NCBI RefSeq assembly: GCF_042652345.1
Contig: NZ_JBHSJJ010000010.1
Location: 124,001 to 188,000 of the forward strand
Direction of reading: 5' to 3'
Length of the DNA: 64,000 bases
Source of the DNA: Negadavirga shengliensis
GTDB taxonomy: Bacteria; Bacteroidota; Bacteroidia; Cytophagales; Cyclobacteriaceae
The stretch's first letter is position 1. Each line of letters begins with the position of its first letter. The notes below the pieces were generated by a model. It saw only the letters and a list, made by a program, of their open reading frames with translations. It had not been told where the DNA came from and ran no database searches. Made by a program: the position numbers and the translations under genes. Below are positions 10,701 through 18,125 of this stretch, piece by piece.

Positions 10701-10970
10701 CGTGAAGCCAGTTTTTTCAGGATTAATCACAATCGGCCCGGAGAAAACCTCAGTCTCCAACTGAGGATTTTTTCTTTGCTGGGTCATGAAATATTTTCCA
10801 TGACAAAGCGTTTTCCAAGAGCTAATCCCGGGATCGATGGGATAGACTGGATTTTTTTGCATGACAAAACGAAATATCCGGTAAAAGGAACTTATCTTTA
10901 CGAAATAGCACTTACGTCTGAAGAAGATGGTACTTCGGACAGAAAAGGCGGAAAAATTATTATTCAATGA
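7698..10970 (+). CDS. porU: Type IX secretion system sortase PorU
   Basis: A 1090-residue gingipain-family (C25) protease that, in the type IX secretion system, removes C-terminal signals from cargo and attaches them to the cell surface. A signal peptide ends near residue 25 (VMGQE). The C25 catalytic dyad is clear: His603 in YIGHGNE and Cys637 in TATCEFGRHD. The C-terminus (from about 985, SYPNPAREASFF to GGKIIIQ) resembles a T9SS type A signal domain, as in known PorU proteins. It overlaps pssA by 17 bp and porV by 4 bp (ATGA), so the secretion genes are co-expressed with a lipid-synthesis gene. Confidence 0.93.
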   Translation: MWARHEIKGFLGLLSMMLPLQWVMGQEYKFPITQEGVYKITAQQARQWGAGSVDEISIYGFGGMLPQKLDSSIFTSGEIPVQKIGEDLYFYLSAAHRIFLEESHVSFEPHLYTDTLHYILNVGKPSTSEIKDKGGHSLATEDHLSTGVLYQIQSYKKEEVNILNSGRKWYGDRMFNGNRIRIPFKRPEGTADQPVWLSVSVMAQSHAASHFELNVDNQNVGALQVASVPNSTYAVKGREEAFNGLTAHGSQDELAFSCSFQTGNPNGLGYLDYVLVGFPFASDALPEGVYYNLEGKNIDLGTAAAQKIWDVTRFHQIEELGEEREISSDISKFVVFDPSNVPAINQVKAINGTLKTDDAFPELLIITSGELQGQAKRLSEHKNNTGVSAKTVLLEDIYDHFGYGNPDIVAIRNFLAYQFHIGGALKNTLFFGKGTFDYKNKLGGRPNLVPTYSSRSSLNPLTTYSSDDFFGFLQMGEGEWEESQQGDHQLDIGTGRVPAINVREAAIAVNKIIQYSSLETGAGDWKRKVLFLADDGDNNIHLHDSESHAAYLHENNPEFSLQKLYLDSYEQVQAGSSQRSPQAKETLTDYIDRGVLLINYIGHGNETTLAAEELFTIGDIRNWPENDKLPVFVTATCEFGRHDSPFIRSGAEELLFAEKKGAIALLTTGRPVFSSINFSLNKAFIETVFIREGGEYISLGEIFKYTKNNSLNGALNRNFSLLGDPSLKLKLPDYWGETAEFWDIDVETSVDTLGALQRVRYKGAIQDPLTGAQANGFNGSFEIALYDKALMMKTLGDESPETHYKEYNNAVFRGTGTVEGGVFEGEMVIGQPIKDEFDLGVVRVFARNPHDKREAMGANKIMVGGISDNLQNDSEGPSIKINILDSLQSAKKINTSQAPIWIFLKDKSGINISENNIDQQISLTLNDQMPRFLNRDYRSLHSSYQEGYIKTTLKGLREGINTLTVRVFDNLGNMSEKTMEIEVYGIHKLKIYEAVSYPNPAREASFFRINHNRPGENLSLQLRIFSLLGHEIFSMTKRFPRANPGIDGIDWIFLHDKTKYPVKGTYLYEIALTSEEDGTSDRKGGKIIIQ

Positions 10971-12178
10971 AAGTAACAAAAACCATTCTTCTATCATCTC
11001 CAATTTTTCTTTTATTTTCCCTCTTGGGGCAGCAACTTCTGGCACAGAATTCTGTGGCGCTTTCCCGGCAGGACCCCAACCGAAGGGTTATTACTACTGC
11101 CGTGCCGTTTCTGAATTTTGCACCGGACAGCCGGCACTCTGCTATGGGGGATGCGGGAGTCGCCACCACACCGGATGCGAATTCGGCGCATTGGAATGCA
11201 GGTAAGCTGGCTTTCATTCAGGACGACATCGGTTTCTCTCTTTCTTACTCCCCCTGGTTGGGCAGACTGGTCCCTGACATGTCCCTTAACTATCTTACAG
11301 GGTATAAAAGAATAGACAATGTATCTGCCTTTGGTATAGACCTTCGTTATTTCAACATGGGTGACATTCAGCTCACGGATCAAAACGGCAATCCTTTGGG
11401 AGATTTTAACCCCCGGGACATCGCGATAGGGGGCACCTATTCCAGAAAGTTATCCGATAATCTTTCTTTGGGAATTTCAGCCCGTTTTATCCATTCCAAC
11501 CTGTCAGGCAATATCAGTTCCGCCGGCGGCAACGAAAGCAGACCGGGTGTCAGTGTAGGAACAGATGTGGGGATGTATTATACCCAGGAAGTATTGATGT
11601 CCGGAAAGGAAGCCGAATGGTCCTTGGGAGCCAACATCTCCAACATCGGACCCAAAATCACCTATAACAGCGCGGATGATCTGGATTATTTGCCTACCAA
11701 TTTTCGTATCGGTACCGCCCTGGCCATTCCCATGGATGATTTTAACAAAATCACTTTTGCGCTGGATTTCAATAAACTGATGGTTCCCACGCCTCCGCTT
11801 TATAGGGAAGACGAGAATGGCCAATTCATCCCCGGGCCCGATGGAAGACCTATGATTGACAGGGGACTGGACCCCTCCAGGCCCTTATTAAATGGCATGT
11901 TCACCTCCTTTTGGGATGCTCCCGGAGGGTTCAGGGAAGAGATGCAGGAAGTGATGATCTCTTTTGGGGCAGAGTATTCCTATGATGATAAATTTGCGAT
12001 TAGAACCGGATACTTTTACGAAAACCAGCGAAAAGGAGGCAGGAGGTATTTTACCATGGGTGTTGGGTTCAAATACCAGCGAATAGGTTTTGATTTCTCT
12101 TATCTGGTACCTCAGGTACAAAACCACCCTTTGGCAGAAACCCTGAGGTTTACACTATTATACAATGTCCAGAAATGA
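10967..12178 (+). CDS. porV: Type IX secretion outer membrane protein PorV (LptO)
   Basis: This 403-residue FadL-like outer-membrane barrel ferries T9SS cargo from the translocon to the PorU sortase. A signal peptide ends near residue 27 (LLAQ). Diagnostic early blocks are FLNFAPDSRHSAMGDAG and the SAHWNAGKLAF segment. The closing strand RFTLLYNVQK is a plausible barrel end. The start ATG overlaps the porU stop in ATGA, and its own stop overlaps the next gene the same way. Direct porU-porV pairing is common in Bacteroidota and supports the call. Confidence 0.93.
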   Translation: MKVTKTILLSSPIFLLFSLLGQQLLAQNSVALSRQDPNRRVITTAVPFLNFAPDSRHSAMGDAGVATTPDANSAHWNAGKLAFIQDDIGFSLSYSPWLGRLVPDMSLNYLTGYKRIDNVSAFGIDLRYFNMGDIQLTDQNGNPLGDFNPRDIAIGGTYSRKLSDNLSLGISARFIHSNLSGNISSAGGNESRPGVSVGTDVGMYYTQEVLMSGKEAEWSLGANISNIGPKITYNSADDLDYLPTNFRIGTALAIPMDDFNKITFALDFNKLMVPTPPLYREDENGQFIPGPDGRPMIDRGLDPSRPLLNGMFTSFWDAPGGFREEMQEVMISFGAEYSYDDKFAIRTGYFYENQRKGGRRYFTMGVGFKYQRIGFDFSYLVPQVQNHPLAETLRFTLLYNVQK

Positions 12179-13452
12179 TTTTAGACCGTAGTCAGGCACC
12201 ACCCTTCAAGGTTCCGGAAAAAATTGACCTTGTCCCCCCAAAAACATGGACTCTCAAAAACGGAGTCCCTTTGTATTTTATACCTACCCCGCAAATCGAA
12301 GCTGTGAAGCTGGAAATCATATTTCCCATAGATTACCGCAAATTGGATAACGGGCAGACCTTAGTCCCTTTTTTCAGTCTGCACATGGCTCTGGAAGGTA
12401 CCGGGGATATGAATTCAGAGCAAATAGATGACTTTTTCGATTATCATGCCTCTGAAGTGGAAATTCACACGGGATACGAAAAACATGGCTTGGAGCTTCT
12501 GACCACCACCAGACACTTCAGCCAGGTACTGCCTGTATTCCGCTCCTTACTGACAGAAGCCGTTTTTCCTGACAAAGAACTGAATAAAAGAAAGTCTCAG
12601 AAAAAACTTACCATTTCCCTGCAAAAGGAACAAACCGGCACAAGGGCCAATCAGCTCATACGAAGAGCTTTATTTGGAAACGACCATCCTTTTGGGTACA
12701 TCGCAGAGGAAGATGAGGTGGATCGAATTGACAGGGACATATTAAACCGGTATTATCATGAGAATTTCCGGGTTACACCCGAAATCTTCGTTACAGGCAA
12801 TCTTTCCGATGCCGATCTCAAAGAAGTAGAAGGGGCATTTGGGGATCTTCCTTACTCGGGAGAACCTATTTACGGAAACCCTTATCAAAGCCTTCCAGAC
12901 CGCAGACTGACTGAATACAAACCCCAAGCGGTCCAAAGCAGCATTCGCCTGGGAAAGACCCTCATATCCAAATCACATCCCGATTATCATGCCGTCACTG
13001 TTTTCAATACGTTTCTTGGCGGGTATTTTGGCAGCAGGCTGATCAAAAACATAAGGGAAGAAAAGGGTTATACCTATGGAATCCATAGTTTTTTAGGAAG
13101 CCTGAAGAGCGCGGATTACTTGCTGGTACTGGCCGATGTAAAAGAAGGGCATGCTGATCAGGTCATTGAAGAAGTCTACAAAGAGCTGTCCGTGCTTTCT
13201 CAGGAGCCCCTCCCGCCCGATGAACTGGAGATTGTTCGAAACTATATGATAGGCCATTTATTGGCTCAATTCAGCAGTCCGTTTGATTTAATGACCCATT
13301 TCAAAAAAGTCCATCATGCAGGAATGGATTTTGGCTTCTATCAGGAACAACTCCGGTATATCAAAAATTTCACTCTTGAAGAGATGATGGCCATTGGCCA
13401 ACAATACTTTCGGCCGGGAACCTTCAAGGAGGTGGTCGTCGGCGCAAAATAG
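12175..13452 (+). CDS. M16 family peptidase homologue, apparently non-catalytic
   Basis: A 425-residue M16 (insulinase/processing-peptidase) fold protein. At the place of the inverted zinc motif HxxEH the sequence reads FFSLHMALEGTG: the first His and the Glu are replaced by Phe and Leu, so zinc catalysis is unlikely. The partner-type substrate motif is kept (NIREEKGYTYGIHS, about residue 296). Non-catalytic M16 subunits usually pair with an active subunit, as in alpha/beta-type processing peptidases; no active partner is in this window. No signal peptide is obvious. The ATGA overlap with porV ties its expression to type IX secretion genes. Confidence 0.88.
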   Translation: MILDRSQAPPFKVPEKIDLVPPKTWTLKNGVPLYFIPTPQIEAVKLEIIFPIDYRKLDNGQTLVPFFSLHMALEGTGDMNSEQIDDFFDYHASEVEIHTGYEKHGLELLTTTRHFSQVLPVFRSLLTEAVFPDKELNKRKSQKKLTISLQKEQTGTRANQLIRRALFGNDHPFGYIAEEDEVDRIDRDILNRYYHENFRVTPEIFVTGNLSDADLKEVEGAFGDLPYSGEPIYGNPYQSLPDRRLTEYKPQAVQSSIRLGKTLISKSHPDYHAVTVFNTFLGGYFGSRLIKNIREEKGYTYGIHSFLGSLKSADYLLVLADVKEGHADQVIEEVYKELSVLSQEPLPPDELEIVRNYMIGHLLAQFSSPFDLMTHFKKVHHAGMDFGFYQEQLRYIKNFTLEEMMAIGQQYFRPGTFKEVVVGAK

Positions 13453-13496
13453 ACATGGCCGGTGCAAGGAGAATGACGCGATAGTCTTTGAAACAT

Positions 13497-14468
13497 TTAC
13501 CGGTTAAGGCCCTTCCGAACATGCTGCCATTTTCTATAAAGGGCGGACAAATCCATTCCTGTCCTTTTCCACATTCGGTACAACCGATAAGTAAATCCGC
13601 TGATTTCCAAATCGGCGGCCAGCCCTAAAAACTTCTCCGCTGTTTCAAAGTTAGCAGAAGCCAAGGCATGCTTGGTTTCATGCATTACCCGGTGTTTTAA
13701 GGCTTCCTTTTCCTCCGGCGTCTTATTCATGGCCTGGATTTTCCTGCAAATCCTGTAAGTAGAAGGCAGCATCACTGAATTTCTGGCCAAATACTGTTGG
13801 GCGGAATAAGATTTTTTTAAAATCCGTTTGGTGATCCCGATATGCTCATGAAACACAAAATCATGTTTGCGGGACAGGCGAACGATAATATCAAAATCCT
13901 CGTAAGAAAGCCGTTCATCATATCCGCCTTCCTCTTTCAAACAGCCTGCATCAAAAACCAAAGTGGCAGTGCATAAGATATACTTGCGTACCAGCAAAGC
14001 ATAAATATCCCCCTGCGGCACCTTCTGACGAAGGTTTCCCCTTTTATCCAAGCTATAGAAAGCCTGGGTCCTCCCCTTTTCATCCATAAGCAAAGCATTG
14101 GAAAAATAGGCAGCCGCATTTGATCCCTGCAACGTATCCACCGCCGTCCTGATATGGCCGGGATGTAAAAAATCATCTGCGGCCAGGTCCACTACATATT
14201 TTCCTCTGCTTTTAAAAAGTGCCTGGTTAAATGCCCAACAATAGTTCTGAGAATCCCGGTAATAAAACGTGCCGATTTCTAATTCTTCTTTGTGTTTTTG
14301 CACCCATTTTTCTATTGATTTTGAGGAGTCATCCTGACTGCCATTGTCTATGACAAACAATTCAAGGTTAGGATATTGCTGCAAAAGGATGCTGTTCAGT
14401 GCATCGGACACGTATTTCCCCTGGTTAAAACAGGTACATATGACAGAGACCAAAGGGGGATCACTCAT
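13497..14468 (-). CDS. Family 2 glycosyltransferase
   Basis: This 323-residue GT-A fold glycosyltransferase has the N-terminal VSVICTCFNQGKYVSDAL nucleotide-sugar motif, the VIDNGSQDDS segment and the metal-binding region VDLAADDFLHPGHI (about 92-105). No membrane segments are visible, so it is probably a cytosolic or peripheral enzyme acting on a surface polysaccharide or glycan. Donor and acceptor are unknown. It is alone on the minus strand, converges on the M16 gene and diverges from yigZ. Confidence 0.88.
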   Translation of the reverse strand: MSDPPLVSVICTCFNQGKYVSDALNSILLQQYPNLELFVIDNGSQDDSSKSIEKWVQKHKEELEIGTFYYRDSQNYCWAFNQALFKSRGKYVVDLAADDFLHPGHIRTAVDTLQGSNAAAYFSNALLMDEKGRTQAFYSLDKRGNLRQKVPQGDIYALLVRKYILCTATLVFDAGCLKEEGGYDERLSYEDFDIIVRLSRKHDFVFHEHIGITKRILKKSYSAQQYLARNSVMLPSTYRICRKIQAMNKTPEEKEALKHRVMHETKHALASANFETAEKFLGLAADLEISGFTYRLYRMWKRTGMDLSALYRKWQHVRKGLNR

Positions 14469-14546
14469 CTTTCTTTGTTTTATTACTTCACCAAGTATAT
14501 TATCTTAGCCTTGAAAAGTCCTTTTGCTGCTAATATAATTATAAAA

Positions 14547-15146
14547 ATGAAAGACACCTTTCTGACCTTGGGAGAAGAGTCCACCGGCATATACAAAGAA
14601 AAAGGCAGCCGGTTCCTGTCCTTCGCGTCGCGTGTGGATGAAGAAGCCACGGTTCAGGAAAAACTAGGGGCTTTCAAAAGAACCTACCATGATGCCCGGC
14701 ACCATTGTTATGCCTATGTACTTGGCAGAGACGACCTTCAACATTATCGGACAAGCGACGACGGAGAGCCCCATCATTCGGCTGGAGATCCCATCTTAGG
14801 ACAGATAAGGTCTTTTGGGCTAACGAATGTCCTGGTGGTAGTGGTCCGTTATTTTGGGGGCACCAAACTGGGGGTGGGAGGTCTGGTGCAGGCATATAAA
14901 ACCGCTGCAGCTGAGGCCATTCTGGCGAATAAAATCGTAGAAGAAACCATCATGCAGGAAATAACCCTTAATTTCCCCTATCCCGCCATGAACGAGGTCA
15001 TGAAACTGATCAATGTTAACGGGATGAAAATTCTCTCACAGGCATATGACCACCAGTGCCGGATAAAACTGCAGTGCAGGGAAATGCTACTGGAAAAAGC
15101 AACGGAACAGTTTAGAGCCATCCCGTCTGTGGAATGCCTTACATAG
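14547..15146 (+). CDS. YigZ / IMPACT family protein
   Basis: A 199-residue protein of the YigZ/IMPACT (UPF0029) family. The hallmark GEPHHSAGDPILGQI and VVVRYFGGTKLGVGGL motifs are present (about 70-110), followed by the C-terminal DUF1949-like ferredoxin fold. Bacterial members bind ribosomes or nucleic acid, and the eukaryotic homologue IMPACT inhibits GCN2; the bacterial function is not settled. The start is the ATG at 14547, giving the family N-terminus MKDTFLTL. The longer open frame runs back into the divergent glycosyltransferase. It ends with an 8-bp convergent overlap with the exonuclease gene. Confidence 0.9.
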   Translation: MKDTFLTLGEESTGIYKEKGSRFLSFASRVDEEATVQEKLGAFKRTYHDARHHCYAYVLGRDDLQHYRTSDDGEPHHSAGDPILGQIRSFGLTNVLVVVVRYFGGTKLGVGGLVQAYKTAAAEAILANKIVEETIMQEITLNFPYPAMNEVMKLINVNGMKILSQAYDHQCRIKLQCREMLLEKATEQFRAIPSVECLT

Positions 15147-15741
15147 AAAAAACCCCGTCCAAATATCCGTGTTTATAAAGTTTAAGGAAGATTTCCAGAC
15201 AGGCCCATGCATCTGTCGCTGCATATAACAGCTGTTTTTCTGTTAATGCCTGTGCCTCCCAGTTTGAAACCTGTTCTGATTTGGATATCCGGATGCCCAG
15301 CACCATGGCACTGAGGTTGCGCACACCTACATTCAAAAAGCCAACCTTTCTCAATTCCTCATTCAGATCAAAAAAAGATTTGGGTTCGAATGCAGGATTT
15401 AGTTTTTTGAGGCCTTTCAGGTCATCCCTCACCGCCGCGCCGATTTTGATGATGTTCGGGTCTTCCAGAATTTTCTTTACTTCACTCCTAAAGCCTACTT
15501 CGTTTAGACGCACCAGATAAGCGGTCTCCTGGGTAGAAAACTGAAGCAATGAGACATCATGGCTCACCCCTCTTCTGAAAGCCGGTCTGGTTTCTGTATC
15601 AAAACCAATGAATTTATGAGACGAAAGATCTTCTAACATCTGCCGAAAATCTTCCTCTTCATTGACAAGGATTATCTCTCCCAGAAAGGCTCCCAAATCC
15701 AGCTGATTTACTTCTTCTTTGGTTATTTTTAAAGGTATCAT
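15139..15741 (-). CDS. 3'-5' exonuclease, RNase D-like (DEDDy)
   Basis: This 200-residue DnaQ-superfamily exonuclease has the DEDDy motifs FIGFDTET (about 44-51), KIGAAVRDDLKGL and the final LLYAATDAWACLEI with Tyr and Asp. There is only the nuclease domain; the HRDC domains of full RNase D are absent, as in many Bacteroidota homologues. It likely trims structured RNA 3' ends in the cytosol. Its ATG overlaps the nhaC stop (ATGA on the minus strand), so it is the second gene of an nhaC operon. Confidence 0.88.
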   Translation of the reverse strand: MIPLKITKEEVNQLDLGAFLGEIILVNEEEDFRQMLEDLSSHKFIGFDTETRPAFRRGVSHDVSLLQFSTQETAYLVRLNEVGFRSEVKKILEDPNIIKIGAAVRDDLKGLKKLNPAFEPKSFFDLNEELRKVGFLNVGVRNLSAMVLGIRISKSEQVSNWEAQALTEKQLLYAATDAWACLEIFLKLYKHGYLDGVFSM

Positions 15742-17216
15742 ACCAGTATTTCTTCTTCCATTTCTTCGATTTCTTTTTTAGTGTAATAATTGATCCCCCA
15801 ATTAAAATATCCAAACAATACCGTCATAAAAGGGGTGATGATATTGAAAAAACAATAAGGTGCATAGGTCAGTGTGGCTACTCCCAGTACGGATGCCTGA
15901 GTGGCTCCACAGGTGTTCCATGGAATCAGCACTGAGGTCACAGTAGCGCTGTCTTCGAGGGTACGGCTGAGGTTTTCTCCCTTCAGCCCCCTCTTTTTAT
16001 AAATATCAGCATACATCCGTCCCGGTACCAGGATGGCCAGGTATTGGTCAGAGGTAGTGATATTAAAGAAAACACACGTACCGGCGGTGGAGGCTATCAG
16101 CGAACCCACCGAATTGACTTTGCTGATCACTGTTTCTGCTATGACTTTCAACATGCCGCTTTCCTCCATGATCCCCCCAAATACCATGGCACATATGATC
16201 AGCCAAACAGTGTTCAGCATACCGGCCATGCCTCCGGTCACCAAAAGTTCATTGACCACTTCATTGGAAGTAACGACGCTTACTTCTCCATAAAGAGACC
16301 TCATCACCACCTCAAAAGCCTGCACGACATAACCACCGGTCACTGTGGCCAGTTCCCGGATCATCTCGGGCTGAAATACCACTGCAAACACCCCGCCTAG
16401 CAAAGCCCCGGTCAACAGACTCGGTATGGCGGGAACTTTCGTTATGATAAGGCCCAATACCACCAGGGGCACAATAAAAAGCCATCCGCTGATCTCAAAC
16501 CGCTGGCTGATTACTTCAGATATTTCCTGTACCTGACCTACGGCCCCATGGGGCTCACCTACAAAACCTATGATGCCAAAAACAATCAATGTAAGCAGTA
16601 TGGATGGCACGGTGGTCTTGGTCATGTGGCGGATATGGGTGAAAAGATCGGTCCCGGCCATCGCCGGCGCCAGATTGGTGGTGTCGGACAATGGCGACAT
16701 CTTGTCTCCAAAATATGCCCCGGAAATGATCGCGCCGGCAATCATACCCTCGCCAAAACCCAATGCCTTCCCTATCCCCAACAAGGCCACCCCCACCGTG
16801 GCCACTGTGGTCCAGCTGCTTCCCGTGGCCACAGAAACAATAGCGCTTACGACACAGGCGGCCAATAGAAAAATGGTGGGATTCAATACCTGCAACCCAT
16901 AATAGATCATGGCCGGAACAATCCCGCTAAGCATCCATGTCCCTGCCAAAGCACCGATAAGTAAAAGTATCAATATGGAGGACATGGCAGAAGATATGCT
17001 GTGGACCATGCCTTCCTGCAGATCGTTCCATTTCACACCTAGCCGGAAAACGGACATGAGACCGGCAACAGCGGATGATATTATCAGGACAAGCTGATTG
17101 GATCCCGAAAGTCCTTCCGTACCAAATATATTGATATTCACTATCAATAAGACTATAAGGAACAAAATAGGAAACAACGCTTCTGTGACGGAAGGCTTCT
17201 TTTTAACTGCTGGCAT
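15738..17216 (-). CDS. nhaC: Na+/H+ antiporter NhaC
   Basis: This 492-residue polytopic inner-membrane antiporter exports sodium in exchange for protons. NhaC features include GSSWTTVATVGVALLGIG, SGAYFGDKMSPLSDTTNLAPA and the late NTCGATQASVLGVATLTYAPYC region, with about 11-12 hydrophobic helices. The length is typical of the family. The start MPAVKKKPS precedes the first helix. The 203-bp divergent gap to the Mpo1-like gene is AT-rich and probably carries both promoters, though no TAnnTTTG box fits exactly. Confidence 0.92.
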   Translation of the reverse strand: MPAVKKKPSVTEALFPILFLIVLLIVNINIFGTEGLSGSNQLVLIISSAVAGLMSVFRLGVKWNDLQEGMVHSISSAMSSILILLLIGALAGTWMLSGIVPAMIYYGLQVLNPTIFLLAACVVSAIVSVATGSSWTTVATVGVALLGIGKALGFGEGMIAGAIISGAYFGDKMSPLSDTTNLAPAMAGTDLFTHIRHMTKTTVPSILLTLIVFGIIGFVGEPHGAVGQVQEISEVISQRFEISGWLFIVPLVVLGLIITKVPAIPSLLTGALLGGVFAVVFQPEMIRELATVTGGYVVQAFEVVMRSLYGEVSVVTSNEVVNELLVTGGMAGMLNTVWLIICAMVFGGIMEESGMLKVIAETVISKVNSVGSLIASTAGTCVFFNITTSDQYLAILVPGRMYADIYKKRGLKGENLSRTLEDSATVTSVLIPWNTCGATQASVLGVATLTYAPYCFFNIITPFMTVLFGYFNWGINYYTKKEIEEMEEEILV

Positions 17217-17419
17217 TGATCAATAACATAATCCCATGAGAAATTTAAAATTAAAAAAAATTATGAATTATTTACTTTTTATTCTTTAAGACTTTGCACT
17301 TTAAACGGTTTTCTTAAAAATAAAAAATATTATTTTAATCGGAATAAATTGCTCCTAATTTAGGATTAATTTTATTAATTTGATCCTGTTATAGAAACCC
17401 TTTCTTAAACCCCATAGCC

Positions 17420-17899
17420 ATGAGAAAGATTGATCAATTATTAGCAGAGTATGGGTTAAGTCACCAAAATCCTACCAACAAAACCATTCATTGGATATGT
17501 GTGCCGGCCATCTTCTTCAGCATAGTGGGACTTATTTACAGCATTCCACCAGGTCCCATGGCTAATCTACAATTTCTGCTGGGAAATTTTGCCAATTGGG
17601 CTACACTCGTTTTGGTGATTGTGCTGTTTTATTATTTGGCCCTATCGCCGCCCCTGGCCTTGGGAATGTTTTTATTTTCAGCACTTTGTCTGGCGTTAGC
17701 CAACTTATTGACCATTATATCCCCTATCCCGCTCTGGCTCTTGAGCCTGATCATCTTTGCCGTCGCGTGGGTCTTTCAATTCTACGGGCATAAAATAGAG
17801 GGGAAAAAACCGTCTTTTTTTAAAGATGTGCAGTTCTTATTGATCGGACCGGCCTGGTTGATGCACTTTATTTACAAAAGGTTTGGATTTGCCTATTGA
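17420..17899 (+). CDS. Mpo1/DUF962 family membrane protein
   Basis: This 159-residue protein of the DUF962/Mpo1 (YGL010w) family has an N-terminal YGLSHQNPTNKTIHWICVP with conserved His residues, four hydrophobic segments, and the C-terminal QFYGHKIEGKKPSFFKDVQFLLIGPAWL. Yeast Mpo1 is an Fe(II)-dependent dioxygenase that alpha-oxidises 2-hydroxy fatty acids. The conserved HxxNP and GHxIEGxxP motifs are present, so a similar lipid activity is plausible here but unproven. It is a single gene, divergent from nhaC. Confidence 0.88.
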   Translation: MRKIDQLLAEYGLSHQNPTNKTIHWICVPAIFFSIVGLIYSIPPGPMANLQFLLGNFANWATLVLVIVLFYYLALSPPLALGMFLFSALCLALANLLTIISPIPLWLLSLIIFAVAWVFQFYGHKIEGKKPSFFKDVQFLLIGPAWLMHFIYKRFGFAY

Positions 17900-18125
17900 A
17901 TGCCTCAGCATTTATTGGGAGTAAAACCCGGCTCAAAAGCCAAAATTGCCGAGGTTGAAAAACGAAATACAAGGAAAAACAAGAAAACATTAAATCCCTA
18001 TTTATCCGAAGCCAGGAACCTCTCCTGCCTGCACATGTGATTCCTTATGTGGCTTTCATGCTCTTTTCCAAAAACTTGTTGTATTTTTAATCCCGTAAAC
18101 ATCCCCCTTTCGAATACACTTGTGT

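Noticed and set aside
14376..14546. N-terminal extension of the YigZ protein
   Set aside because: The frame is open but runs into the divergent glycosyltransferase gene, and the family begins at MKDTFLTL (14547).
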